Positions 23,801-31,060 of a stretch of 64,000 nucleotides of DNA are shown piece after piece. Origin of the DNA: Planctomycetota bacterium (lineage in GTDB: Bacteria; Planctomycetota; Planctomycetia; Gemmatales; Gemmataceae); NCBI GenBank assembly GCA_016177925.1, contig JACOUH010000278.1, positions 1-64,000 on the forward strand, given 5' to 3'. The stretch's first letter is position 1; each line of letters begins with the position of its first letter. Position numbers and translations under genes: made by a program. The notes beneath the pieces were generated by a model, which made no database searches, had not been told where the DNA came from, and worked only from the letters and a program-made list of their open reading frames with translations.

Positions 23801-25935
23801 CCGAGAGCGGGATCACGAAGCCCGTCGCGGTGTTCAAGGAACTCCAGCGCTTCGCCCTGGTCACGGCCGTCGCCGAGAACCTGCGCGACAGCGGCATCCC
23901 CCTACCCACCTGGATGATCGACTACCCGGTCCGGCCCTGTCCGGTCCCGAAGACCACGCCCGCGGCCAGCCGGACGGAGACGCGCGAGGTGGGAGGCACG
24001 TCCCACAAACTCAGCATCTGGGGCGGCGCCGAGCTGTCGCCGCCACCCGCCAGGCTGACAACCGTGGCGTCCGCGCCGGCCGCCGAGGCGCTGGCTCCGG
24101 CCGTGAGCCGAGCCGTCGCCGGGGTGCCGTCTTTCCAGCCAGTGCGATTCACGGGGGACGGCAAGGAGTACCAGGCGGTGGCCCTGCCCGGCGACACGCA
24201 GGCCGTCGGCGGCGTCCAGTTGGAGGAGGCCGACGTGGTTGTCCCCGTGCGAGCCGGCACAGACCTCCGCCTGACGCGGAGCTTCCGTTCCTTCCAGCGC
24301 CCGCTGGGCGTGTTCGGCCGGGGCTGGGCCCTGGATCTGCCCTCCCTGGTGATCATGAAGCGGCCGTACCAGGATAGGGACGGTAAGAACTGGGTGCGCG
24401 AGGTCTACCAGTTGACCAGCCCGCTGGGCACCTGGTCCGAGATCTTCACGGAGCGGAAATTCATCCCCGAGTGGAAGGGCGAATTCCTGGTGCCGCGCAG
24501 CTCGTCCGAGATGCTGGGCATCTACCACGATGCCAAGGAGAAGACGACCGTTCTGGCCTTCAACGACGACCGTCGCTGGCACTTCGACGCGGCGGGCCGC
24601 CTGGTCGCCATGAAGGAAGGCCCTTTCACCGTCGCCTATCACCGCGACGGGATCGGCTGCATCACCCAGATCGAGGGCCGCCACGGCAAGGAGTCGCTGG
24701 CTCGCCTCGACGTCGAGTACGACAGTCTGGATCGCATCGCCTCAGTTCGCGGCAGCAACGGCGCGTCCGCCCGCTACGGCTACGACGCGGCCGGCCGCCT
24801 GGAACGCGTCGACAGGCAGGATGGCAAGTGGGAGTATCGCTACCGTGATACTCTCGTGAGTGGGGTGCTCCACAACGACAAGCTGGTGCGCGAGATGGAG
24901 TACGGCCCCGGCGGACAGTTGGTGCGCGACACTCGGGACGGCAAGGCCGTTTCCTACCAACTCGCTTCGGGGCCCAGCGGTGTTCGCGTCAAGACCTCGG
25001 GGACGGACGGCAGCGAGGAGATGACCTACGACAACGCCTTGCGGCCGGTCCGCCAGGTTGGTGCCGACGGAAGCCGTACCGAGTGGCGCTACGATGCCAA
25101 GGGGAACACCGACATTACCCTGACACTCGCGGACGGTGAGACGATGAAGGGGCGCCGCTCCGGCGACGGCCGTCAGGAGACGTGGCAGATGCCGGAAGGC
25201 GGCAGTTACGAGATTCGCTATGACGCCCGCGGCCGGCCCGCCGAAGTACTCCGGGGCGGACAGAGGGCGGTGCGTCGGGAGTGGGACGCCAACGGCAGGC
25301 TTGTTGCGGTCTTCTCCGAGACCGAGGTCCTTCGGCCGCAGTACGACGCGAACGGCATGTTGACCAGCGTCGTGACCGCGCCGCCGGGGAGCACGGACGA
25401 CGCCAAGGTGTGGCAGCAGGTCTTCTTCGATGAGGAAGGCCGGCCGGTGAAGGTGACCGATCACACCGGCGCCTTCGAGGAAATCGTCTACGACCGCGCC
25501 GGCAAAGCCGTGGCGCTGGCGCCGAGCAAGAACAGCCAGGTGCGGATCAAGCACAATCGCGCGGGCCGCGTCGAGAGCGTGCAGACACCGTGGGGCCAGC
25601 GTGAGGCCAACACCTACGATCCTGCCAGCGGAGAGCTGCGCAAGACCGTCCTCACCCAGGGGACGTTCCGGACCGAGGTGGAGTACGAGCGTGGCCGGCC
25701 GGCGCGAGTGCGCCAGCTCGACGGCGGCGAGTTCCGCTTCGCCTATCACAGCAAGGGCGCCCGGGAAGGGCTGCTCCGCGAGGTTAGTTCGCCCAACGGC
25801 CTGGTGCTGGCCTATGAGTACGACGAGGGCAAACGTCTGACGTCCGTCACCTGTGGTCAGGCCTTCCGTCTGCGGTACTCATACGATGGCAAGGGCCGGC
25901 TCACCGGCATCAGCCAGCTGCCCATCCGCCAGTAA
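20830..25935 (+). CDS. Giant RHS/YD-repeat membrane protein with internal core and nuclease-like segment
   Basis: A 1,701-residue protein starting at ATG 20830 behind AGGAGATC. Order: zinc ribbon with C6, C9, C26 and C29; one membrane helix at about 78-98; a first YD-repeat block (about 120-470; YEYDGFGRLSGV, YGYDFQGRV); an RHS core at about 480-592 (DHQDSVACVVDRGGNV, YGPFGELQRA, GLYLTRARAYDP). Next comes a segment of about 590-725 with VEYKSDGRPSAGTFFDAKHV, which looks like a restriction-endonuclease-fold toxin. A glycine-rich linker and a planctomycete-type domain (770-890, VGWVLFEADRVMKSYNVGLD) follow. A DUF6531-like start near 1120 leads a second YD block to the end. RHS shells normally carry the toxin at the extreme C-terminus, so having the core in the middle is unusual. 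N-in anchoring with an extracytoplasmic body is inferred. Confidence 0.85.
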   Translation: MASFACPRCKSGLPLSEGQDGAPWNCPACGQPLHIRAASVDSLFPTDSLTNSFLFGPASTSPGAAPVPSPRKGRRRLGLKVAAVALLSVVLGIAGLYWLGPKPAEQSEETAAEIGELNWSFEHDEAGRTTRIADPAGRTTTIRYETDKQGKVRRELKDLPDGTHVTREFDRRDHLALLKDAHGVVRYEYDGFGRLSGVRRDNAPAITYGYDTRDRLTSVSVGTEWTVAYGYDFQGRVARIDTPVGRVSYAYETSSSGGRVVVRRLPNGVRTTWQYQLNGLLGSIDHASPDGQVVARFAHTYRPDGLIARVKERTAQGERTLSYEYDTVQRLASVTDSKKGTIRYRYDPFGNRIEVTRTDGEPVASSHDWAGRLMQHNGHACRHDEAGNLTEYAGTSGQVVVSHTATGQVSTVRTDRGSVRYEYDGDGNLVVRASGKGTTSFLPDPLAEAWRPLLAAGADGEKTFYLWDGESTLAAVTGGEVRFFLPDHQDSVACVVDRGGNVTERPAYGPFGELQRASRGEGLRPGFAGLFYDPQAGLYLTRARAYDPALGRFLQRDPEHRVPVDDQEDLSAYSYCANNPVNWVDPVGAAKQKSGSSGNLPWQRFEKETVGEGQTVVRGGGVEYKSDGRPSAGTFFDAKHVGNPLTSPYLSSSNCNPKERAKVEQRTNDLFDRAAKIVRDPKSGYHWYEVITNHPDAKADFERKLKERGILGTHSSVHLVDRNRRGPDNPPPARNIGGQGPPSGGGGSGPRRGSGSGGGGSNPQTPQKVGGVSLRGAGDALKTLGALKGVALDANGRVVLLSDDKGDIGLPPLRLDDVVTIFRSVYLHGQAPFVSIDPDPKDTRGPIHTVRHDSETADTYVGWVLFEADRVMKSYNVGLDTVTRRPIRSRVHGYKDKIELSFEFWDGQEEKDSQYRNWIVPSRAVRSRGDGGRLTLLDLELQVRTERTTVRDGKLVDAPELGRGKDSLAFVEWFTKNYEEIAAEVSLLPPSESGITKPVAVFKELQRFALVTAVAENLRDSGIPLPTWMIDYPVRPCPVPKTTPAASRTETREVGGTSHKLSIWGGAELSPPPARLTTVASAPAAEALAPAVSRAVAGVPSFQPVRFTGDGKEYQAVALPGDTQAVGGVQLEEADVVVPVRAGTDLRLTRSFRSFQRPLGVFGRGWALDLPSLVIMKRPYQDRDGKNWVREVYQLTSPLGTWSEIFTERKFIPEWKGEFLVPRSSSEMLGIYHDAKEKTTVLAFNDDRRWHFDAAGRLVAMKEGPFTVAYHRDGIGCITQIEGRHGKESLARLDVEYDSLDRIASVRGSNGASARYGYDAAGRLERVDRQDGKWEYRYRDTLVSGVLHNDKLVREMEYGPGGQLVRDTRDGKAVSYQLASGPSGVRVKTSGTDGSEEMTYDNALRPVRQVGADGSRTEWRYDAKGNTDITLTLADGETMKGRRSGDGRQETWQMPEGGSYEIRYDARGRPAEVLRGGQRAVRREWDANGRLVAVFSETEVLRPQYDANGMLTSVVTAPPGSTDDAKVWQQVFFDEEGRPVKVTDHTGAFEEIVYDRAGKAVALAPSKNSQVRIKHNRAGRVESVQTPWGQREANTYDPASGELRKTVLTQGTFRTEVEYERGRPARVRQLDGGEFRFAYHSKGAREGLLREVSSPNGLVLAYEYDEGKRLTSVTCGQAFRLRYSYDGKGRLTGISQLPIRQ

Positions 25936-25945
25936 CGTCCAAGTT

Positions 25946-25999
25946 TTAGCCCGACGCGCCAGCGAGGTTGACGTGTTCCTCGCTGGCGCGTCGGGCTAA
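25946..25999. repeat. Perfect 22-base-arm palindrome after the RHS gene
   Basis: Arms run 25946-25967 and 25978-25999 (TTAGCCCGACGCGCCAGCGA and complement) around a ten-base loop. It starts 11 bases after the RHS stop codon and could act as a terminator, though no T-run follows. Confidence 0.8.
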
Positions 26000-26007
26000 G
26001 CCGCGAG

Positions 26008-26042
26008 CCTCGGGCGAGCGCGACGCCCGCGCTCGCCCGAGG
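26008..26042. repeat. Second palindrome in tandem, 15-base arms
   Basis: Arms CCTCGGGCGAGCGCG and CGCGCTCGCCCGAGG flank a short loop. Outer bases AGCC and GGCT extend the pairing with mismatches. Together with the preceding element it makes a two-palindrome tandem between the RHS and DUF58 genes. A TATAAT at 26059-26064 follows but has no good minus-35 partner. Confidence 0.7.
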
Positions 26043-26082
26043 TTCGTGGCTAAACGGATATAATTCATCCTTTTTACCTGCC

Positions 26083-26108
26083 TGTCACACTTGTCGGGGT
26101 CAGCCGTA
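26083..26108 (+). promoter_or_regulatory. Putative ECF-type promoter 2 (DUF58 gene)
   Basis: TGTCACACTTGT, nine bases, then CCGTA: the same motif and spacing as at 20736 and 29870. The first ATG of the DUF58 gene is 42 bases downstream. Confidence 0.65.
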
Positions 26109-26149
26109 TCGGAAGCAGAAGAGAACCTGCTTTCGACCTTACTGAACCA

Positions 26150-27350
26150 ATGAGACAACCGATGAGCGCACCTCCGCTTGTTGCACCTCCTCCCGCGGCA
26201 CAGCCTCCTCCGGCGGGGGCTGCTTCTCTTCCGCAGCTCCGCTTCGACAGACTGTGGCCGCGGCTGCGCGCGTGGGCCCGGCACGGTTGGCGCTGGGCCA
26301 GAGCGGCTGTGGGCTGGGTGCCCCTGACGCCCCTGGGGTTGCTGACCGTCGTGCTGCTCGTGTGGATGATGAGAACGTTCGGGATCGCTCGCAAGGACAT
26401 GGTCCTTCTGGCCGTCGCCCTGGGTGGCCTGGCGCTGGTCGGCGGCTCGGTGCTGTTCGTGGCCGCGACCGGCCTCTGGCTGAGGTTCGCAAGGGGCCCA
26501 CGCGGACAGGAGTGGCTGTCCCTCGAGGCGGGCTCGCCCTGCCGGACGGGCTACCTCCTGGGACGCATCACCTGGAACCCCCTGGTGAACGTCGGCCTGA
26601 CCTGGGAAACGCCGCCGGGCCTTTCCGTGCGGCTCGTTGCCACTTGGGAAGGCCTCGCCGAGGAAATCACGCCGTCGGAGCGAGCCCTGTGCGGCGACGT
26701 GGTGCGCCGCTTCACTCTCACCGACATCCTGGGTCTGGCAAGGTTGAGTTTCCGTCGCCGCGAGGCCCGGGAGGTCGAGATCCGGCCGGCGTGCGGGCGG
26801 GTGCCGGCGCTGCCGTTGCTGCCGCAGACGGTCGCCGGCGACGACAGGGAGGACCCCGAGCGAAGGGGATGAGGCGGCGGCCGGCATCGCTCGCACGGCC
26901 CTGGAGGCTGGCCTGCTCGGCACGGATTTTGTCTTCGCCGCCGGGGAGGGCTCACCGGCACGGTCGGGCCGCGAGGCGATCGACCAGGTTGTGCGTTCCG
27001 TCAACACCCGCGACCGCGCCGGCACCGGCCTCGAGGCGCTGCTGACCCACGGAGCGGGCGAGGGACTGAAAACCTGCATCCTGTTTGTACCGGGGGTGCC
27101 GGGCGCATGGCTGGATGACATCGTGTCGATCCTGGGTCGCCGGCCCGGGCCGTTCCGCGTGCTGATCGGCGTCGACGGCATCTCTTCCCATCCGCTCCGC
27201 CACTGGTTGCGCCGGCTGTTGCTGAAAGAGACGCAGGCTCCGGGCGCCCCGGCCGAGGGCGTGCGCCGCGTCTTCGAGGCACTGAGCCCGGTAGCTGCCG
27301 AGGTTTGGATGCTCGACCGATTCACCGGGGAGACGATCCTGCCCCAATGA
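26150..27350 (+). pseudogene. DUF58-family gene with frame break and apparent internal deletion
   Basis: The first part (26150-26872) encodes a proline-rich start, two membrane helices (LLTVVLLVWMMR, VALGGLALVGGSVLFVAA) and the start of a DUF58 domain (SPCRTGYLLGRITWNPL, VRRFTLTDILGLARLSFRR). It stops at 26870. Coding then resumes in another frame (DEAAAGIARTALEAGLLG) and runs to 27350, matching the C-terminal part of planctomycete DUF58 proteins. The central segment that normally carries the RxY-x2-GD and WK motifs is missing, so a deletion joined the two parts out of frame near 26850-26870. DUF58 proteins work with MoxR ATPases and transglutaminases, both of which follow here. The deletion is inferred from memory of the family; a sequencing error could explain only the frame change. 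Confidence 0.65.
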
Positions 27351-27423
27351 CTTCCGGTCACTTCCCGATTTCTTGCCCCTTACGGCTTTGCACACGCTTC
27401 CTGTATCACCAAGGAACCTGATC

Positions 27424-29847
27424 ATGCTCGGGAATAAACCGCCTGTGAAAGAGCCTGTGTATCTGCTGTTGTTGCGTCTCGTCGTGTACGGGCTGGCGGT
27501 ATCGCTGCTGGTCGGCCCGCTGGCCGGCAAGGCCGCCCTGGCTGGCGCCCTCGCTGGCGCCCTGGTCGGCCTGGTGCTGGCCCGACGGCTGGCGGTCTCG
27601 CGGCTGCGCTGGCCCGTCGTGGCCACCCTGGCACTGGGGAGCGTCTTGCTGGGGCTTGGCACCGAGGGCCTGCTCGGCGGGATCGACTGGCTGCCCCGCC
27701 TGCTCGGCACCCGCTGGGTGCTGCGGCTCCTCGATGTGCTCACCTTGGGTCTGGTGACGCTGGGCACCGTCCTCGGCGTGCGCAGCCTCGCCGCTCGGGT
27801 GCCTCTGCTGGCGATCCTTGAGGCGGCGGCGGTGGTCGGCGTGGTCGTCTACCTGGTGGGCGGACACCGGGATGGACAGATCCAGCAGCCGATGGCACTG
27901 GCGGACTGGGCATGGGCCAACGGCCACAACCCGCTGCACGTCCACCTTGGCATCGGTCTGCTCACCCTGGCCGCCGTCACCCTCCTGCTGGCGTGCGAAC
28001 AGAAGAAACGTCGGGCCCTGGCCGCCGTGCCCGTGCTCTGGCTGTTCGCCCTGCTTGGGTTCCTGGTCCTCCAGCGTCTCGTCCCGTCGGCACAGGACCA
28101 GGCACCCAGCCTGGTCGCGCAGGACAACCTGGGGCAAGATACGCCCCCGGACGATCCAGGGCAGCCCGAGCCTCAGCCACAGCCCAGGCCTCAGCCGAAA
28201 CCGGAACCGAAGCCGCAACCAGGCCCGGGACCCATCCCGCCGCCTCCGCCCCCGCCCCCACCGCAGCCGAAACCTCAGCCACAGCCCAAGCCCAAACCTC
28301 AGCCGCAGCCCAAGCCTGAGCCGAAACCGGAACCGAAGCCGCAGCCGGGCCCGGGACCCATACCGCCGCCTCCACCGCCTCCGCCCCCGCCGCCACCGCC
28401 CCCGCCATCGGACCCGCAGCTCGACCCCGGCCCGCGGCCGCCCTGGCCGGCCCAGCCGCGGCCCATGGCGATCGTCCTCCTGCACAAGGACCACGATCCC
28501 ATCGAACAGCTCTTCTACTTCCGCGAGCAGGCTTATAGCCAGTTCAAGGACGGCCGGCTCGTCCTGGCCAAGCGCAACGACGTCGACACCGACATCCTCC
28601 ACGGTCTGCCCGAAGAATACTTTGAGCTGCCGAGTGTCGAGGAGGCGATCGAACTGGCTACGGTGCGGACGACCGTGGCCCTGATCGCCAAGCACCGCAA
28701 CGCCTTCGGGTTGGTGAATCCGTCCAGCCTGGAGCCGTGCGACAACCCCAACCCGCAGGCATTCCAGGCGGCCTACCGGGTGACCTCGAAGGCCCTGACA
28801 GCACTGCGCCGCGACGGTGGCTGGGTCGTGCCCCACGAGGCCCTCGCTGCCTGCCAGGCCGGCGACCCGTCCTGGTCGGAGGCGGTCCGCCGCCACTACC
28901 TGGCCTGCCCGGACGATCCGCGCTACCGTAAGCTCGCCGAGGAGATCCTCGTCTCGCTCGCCGGCAAGAAGGCAGGCAAGGGGCCGCGCTACACGCAGTC
29001 GCCGTACCTGCGCGCTCTCACCGTGCGGCGCTGGATCGAGGAGAACGTCACCTACGCGCTGAGCGCGGACCACTCGAAGCCGGCGGACGTGGCGGCGTCC
29101 GTGCTGTTCGGCAGCCGACGCGGCCACTGCGTCCACGTTGGCTATGCGATGGCCTATCTGCTGCGCACCCAGGGAATCCCCTGCCGCGTCGCCTCGGGCT
29201 ACGCCTACGAGGGGGGAAGCCGCGGCAACGGCTCGGCCCTGCTGCTGCTCGACACACACCTGCACGCCTGGTGCGAGATCTACCTGGAGGGGGTCGGCTG
29301 GGTCGTGATCGACGCCGCCCTGAAGAAGTCCGAGAATCCCCCTCCGCCGGCCGTCGACCTGGACCTGCAGCGCCTGTATGGAGAGCTGGCGCGCGGCAAC
29401 AACCCCGACGGGTCCGAGCGAACGGACGCCAAGCGGAGCCTGCTTGCTCGCCTGCTGTTCTGGGCGGTGACGCTGACGGTGTTCTTGCTGGCGGGACTGT
29501 ACGCGGTCAAGGCGTGGCGGCGGCTGGGCCCGCGGTTCGCCCCGGCCGGCTGGCTGTACCGCGTTGGCTACCGGGCGGCTTTGGACCAACTCGCCGAGGT
29601 CGGCTTGCTGCGCGGCTTCGGTGAAACCCGTGAGGAGTTCGCCCAGCGCCTGGTCGGCCTGACCCCGTGCTTCCCGGCCCTCACCGCGGCGCACATGCGC
29701 CAGGCGGTCGGCGGGGCCGAGACATTCAGCCGGCGGCAGTGGCTGGAATTGCTCATTCGGCTTGATGAGGCACTGGCCGGGATGTTCCCTCTCTGGCGTC
29801 GCTGGCTCGGCCGTCTCAACCCCGTCAGCTGGCTCAGCGCTCGCTGA
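27424..29847 (+). CDS. Transglutaminase-like membrane protein with proline-rich linker
   Basis: An 807-residue protein starting at ATG 27424 behind AAGGA. The N-terminal 230 residues hold about six membrane helices. Residues about 240-345 are a low-complexity Q/E/K-P linker with two long proline runs. The transglutaminase-like core follows with the Cys-His-Asp triad: RRGHCVHVGYA near 568, DTHLHAWCEIYLEG near 610 and GWVVIDA near 629. A further membrane helix (LLFWAVTLTVFLLAGLYAV) and a DUF4129-like tail (RGFGETREEFAQRL) end the protein. The core probably faces the periplasm and acts in peptide crosslinking or proteolysis. It follows the DUF58 gene and precedes MoxR, a classic gene set. Confidence 0.88.
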   Translation: MLGNKPPVKEPVYLLLLRLVVYGLAVSLLVGPLAGKAALAGALAGALVGLVLARRLAVSRLRWPVVATLALGSVLLGLGTEGLLGGIDWLPRLLGTRWVLRLLDVLTLGLVTLGTVLGVRSLAARVPLLAILEAAAVVGVVVYLVGGHRDGQIQQPMALADWAWANGHNPLHVHLGIGLLTLAAVTLLLACEQKKRRALAAVPVLWLFALLGFLVLQRLVPSAQDQAPSLVAQDNLGQDTPPDDPGQPEPQPQPRPQPKPEPKPQPGPGPIPPPPPPPPPQPKPQPQPKPKPQPQPKPEPKPEPKPQPGPGPIPPPPPPPPPPPPPPPSDPQLDPGPRPPWPAQPRPMAIVLLHKDHDPIEQLFYFREQAYSQFKDGRLVLAKRNDVDTDILHGLPEEYFELPSVEEAIELATVRTTVALIAKHRNAFGLVNPSSLEPCDNPNPQAFQAAYRVTSKALTALRRDGGWVVPHEALAACQAGDPSWSEAVRRHYLACPDDPRYRKLAEEILVSLAGKKAGKGPRYTQSPYLRALTVRRWIEENVTYALSADHSKPADVAASVLFGSRRGHCVHVGYAMAYLLRTQGIPCRVASGYAYEGGSRGNGSALLLLDTHLHAWCEIYLEGVGWVVIDAALKKSENPPPPAVDLDLQRLYGELARGNNPDGSERTDAKRSLLARLLFWAVTLTVFLLAGLYAVKAWRRLGPRFAPAGWLYRVGYRAALDQLAEVGLLRGFGETREEFAQRLVGLTPCFPALTAAHMRQAVGGAETFSRRQWLELLIRLDEALAGMFPLWRRWLGRLNPVSWLSAR

Positions 29848-29869
29848 CGGGCCTGCGAGAGGATGCCTC

Positions 29870-29895
29870 CGTCACACTTGTTCCTTTGCCCCGTA
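29870..29895 (+). promoter_or_regulatory. Putative ECF-type promoter 3 (MoxR gene)
   Basis: CGTCACACTTGT, nine bases, then CCGTA; only the first base differs from the sites at 20736 and 26083. The MoxR ATG is 71 bases downstream, about the same distance as at the RHS gene. Confidence 0.65.
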
Positions 29896-29965
29896 CTGAG
29901 ACCAGACACGGAGGCAAGCGATCTCCGCCCCCAAGACACTGCCAAAGTCAACAAAGAGACAAAAG

Positions 29966-31018
29966 ATGAACGCCACCCTGAATCCTCTCCCCTCGAACAA
30001 CGGCAACCGGCCCCCCGCCGCCCCGGGTGGCTTCCCTCCCATGCAGACCCTCGATGATGTTCGTACCCTGGGAAGCGCCCTCGGCGGCCGCCTGCGCGCC
30101 GCTGTCCAGGGCCGCGACGATACCATCCGCCTGGTCCTGATCGCCCTCTTCGCTGACGGCCACGTCCTGCTCGAAGATCACCCCGGCTCGGGGAAGACAA
30201 CCCTGGCCAACGCCCTGGGCAGCAGCCTTGTCCGCCCCGCCGGCATGACGCGCGTCGCCGCCTACCGCCGCATCCAGTTCACGCCGGACAAGCTCCCCTC
30301 CGATCTGACCGGCGTGACGATGTTCGACACCGCCAAGAACAGCCTCGCCTTCAACCCGGGGCCGCTGTTCGCTAACATCGTCCTGGCCGACGAGATCAAC
30401 CGTACCCCGCCCAAGGTGCAGGCCGCCCTCCTCGAAGCCATGGCCGAGAAACAGGTCACGGTCGACAACCAGACGCATCCCCTCGAACCGCTTTTCTTCG
30501 TCATCGCCACCCAGAACCCCTTTGACCAGATGGGCACCTACCCGCTGCCGCGGGCCCAGCTCGACCGCTTCCTGTTCAAGATCAAGATGACCTACCTGTC
30601 GCGCGACAACGAGCTGGACGTGCTGCACCGGCGACACCTCGTCAAGTCGCCGCTCCCGCCGCTGGCAGTCGCCCCGGCAACCATCGTCGCCGCCCGCTTC
30701 CTCATTCAGCGCGCCGTCCGCGTGGCGCCCGCTGTGCTGGAGTGCCTGGTCGACATCGCGCAGGCGACGCGCCAGCACCCTCGCATCGCCCAGGGCATCT
30801 CGACGCGCTCGCTGGTCCTGGCGGTGCCGGCGCTGCAGACGCGGGCCGCCCTGCACAACCGCGATTATGTCTCGCCCGACGACGTCAAGGCCCTGGCGGT
30901 TCCCCTCTTTGCCCATCGCCTGGAATTGGCCGCCGGGGCGCGGGACGCCGTCCCGATCGTGATGGAGTGCGTCATGCCGGCCGTCGAGGCCACCAACCGC
31001 AAGACCCTGGCAGCGTGA
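29966..31018 (+). CDS. MoxR-family AAA+ ATPase
   Basis: A 350-residue soluble ATPase. Walker A is EDHPGSGKTTLA near residue 75, Walker B is IVLADEINRTPP near 145, sensor 1 is FFVIATQNPFDQ, and PRAQLDRFLFKI carries the arginine finger region. The C-terminal lid domain is present. MoxR proteins act as chaperones that mature partners, commonly with DUF58 and von Willebrand or transglutaminase proteins, as here. The ribosome site is weak. It sits 118 bases after the transglutaminase gene and carries its own predicted promoter. Confidence 0.93.
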   Translation: MNATLNPLPSNNGNRPPAAPGGFPPMQTLDDVRTLGSALGGRLRAAVQGRDDTIRLVLIALFADGHVLLEDHPGSGKTTLANALGSSLVRPAGMTRVAAYRRIQFTPDKLPSDLTGVTMFDTAKNSLAFNPGPLFANIVLADEINRTPPKVQAALLEAMAEKQVTVDNQTHPLEPLFFVIATQNPFDQMGTYPLPRAQLDRFLFKIKMTYLSRDNELDVLHRRHLVKSPLPPLAVAPATIVAARFLIQRAVRVAPAVLECLVDIAQATRQHPRIAQGISTRSLVLAVPALQTRAALHNRDYVSPDDVKALAVPLFAHRLELAAGARDAVPIVMECVMPAVEATNRKTLAA

Positions 31019-31060
31019 CGGGCCTTCGCCGTGGCTGTCCCTGGATGAGGAGATGAGACC

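Noticed and set aside
20830-25935. Type VI secretion effector assignment for the RHS protein
   Set aside because: There is no PAAR or VgrG-binding N-terminus and no secretion genes in the window; the N-terminus is a zinc ribbon plus a membrane helix.
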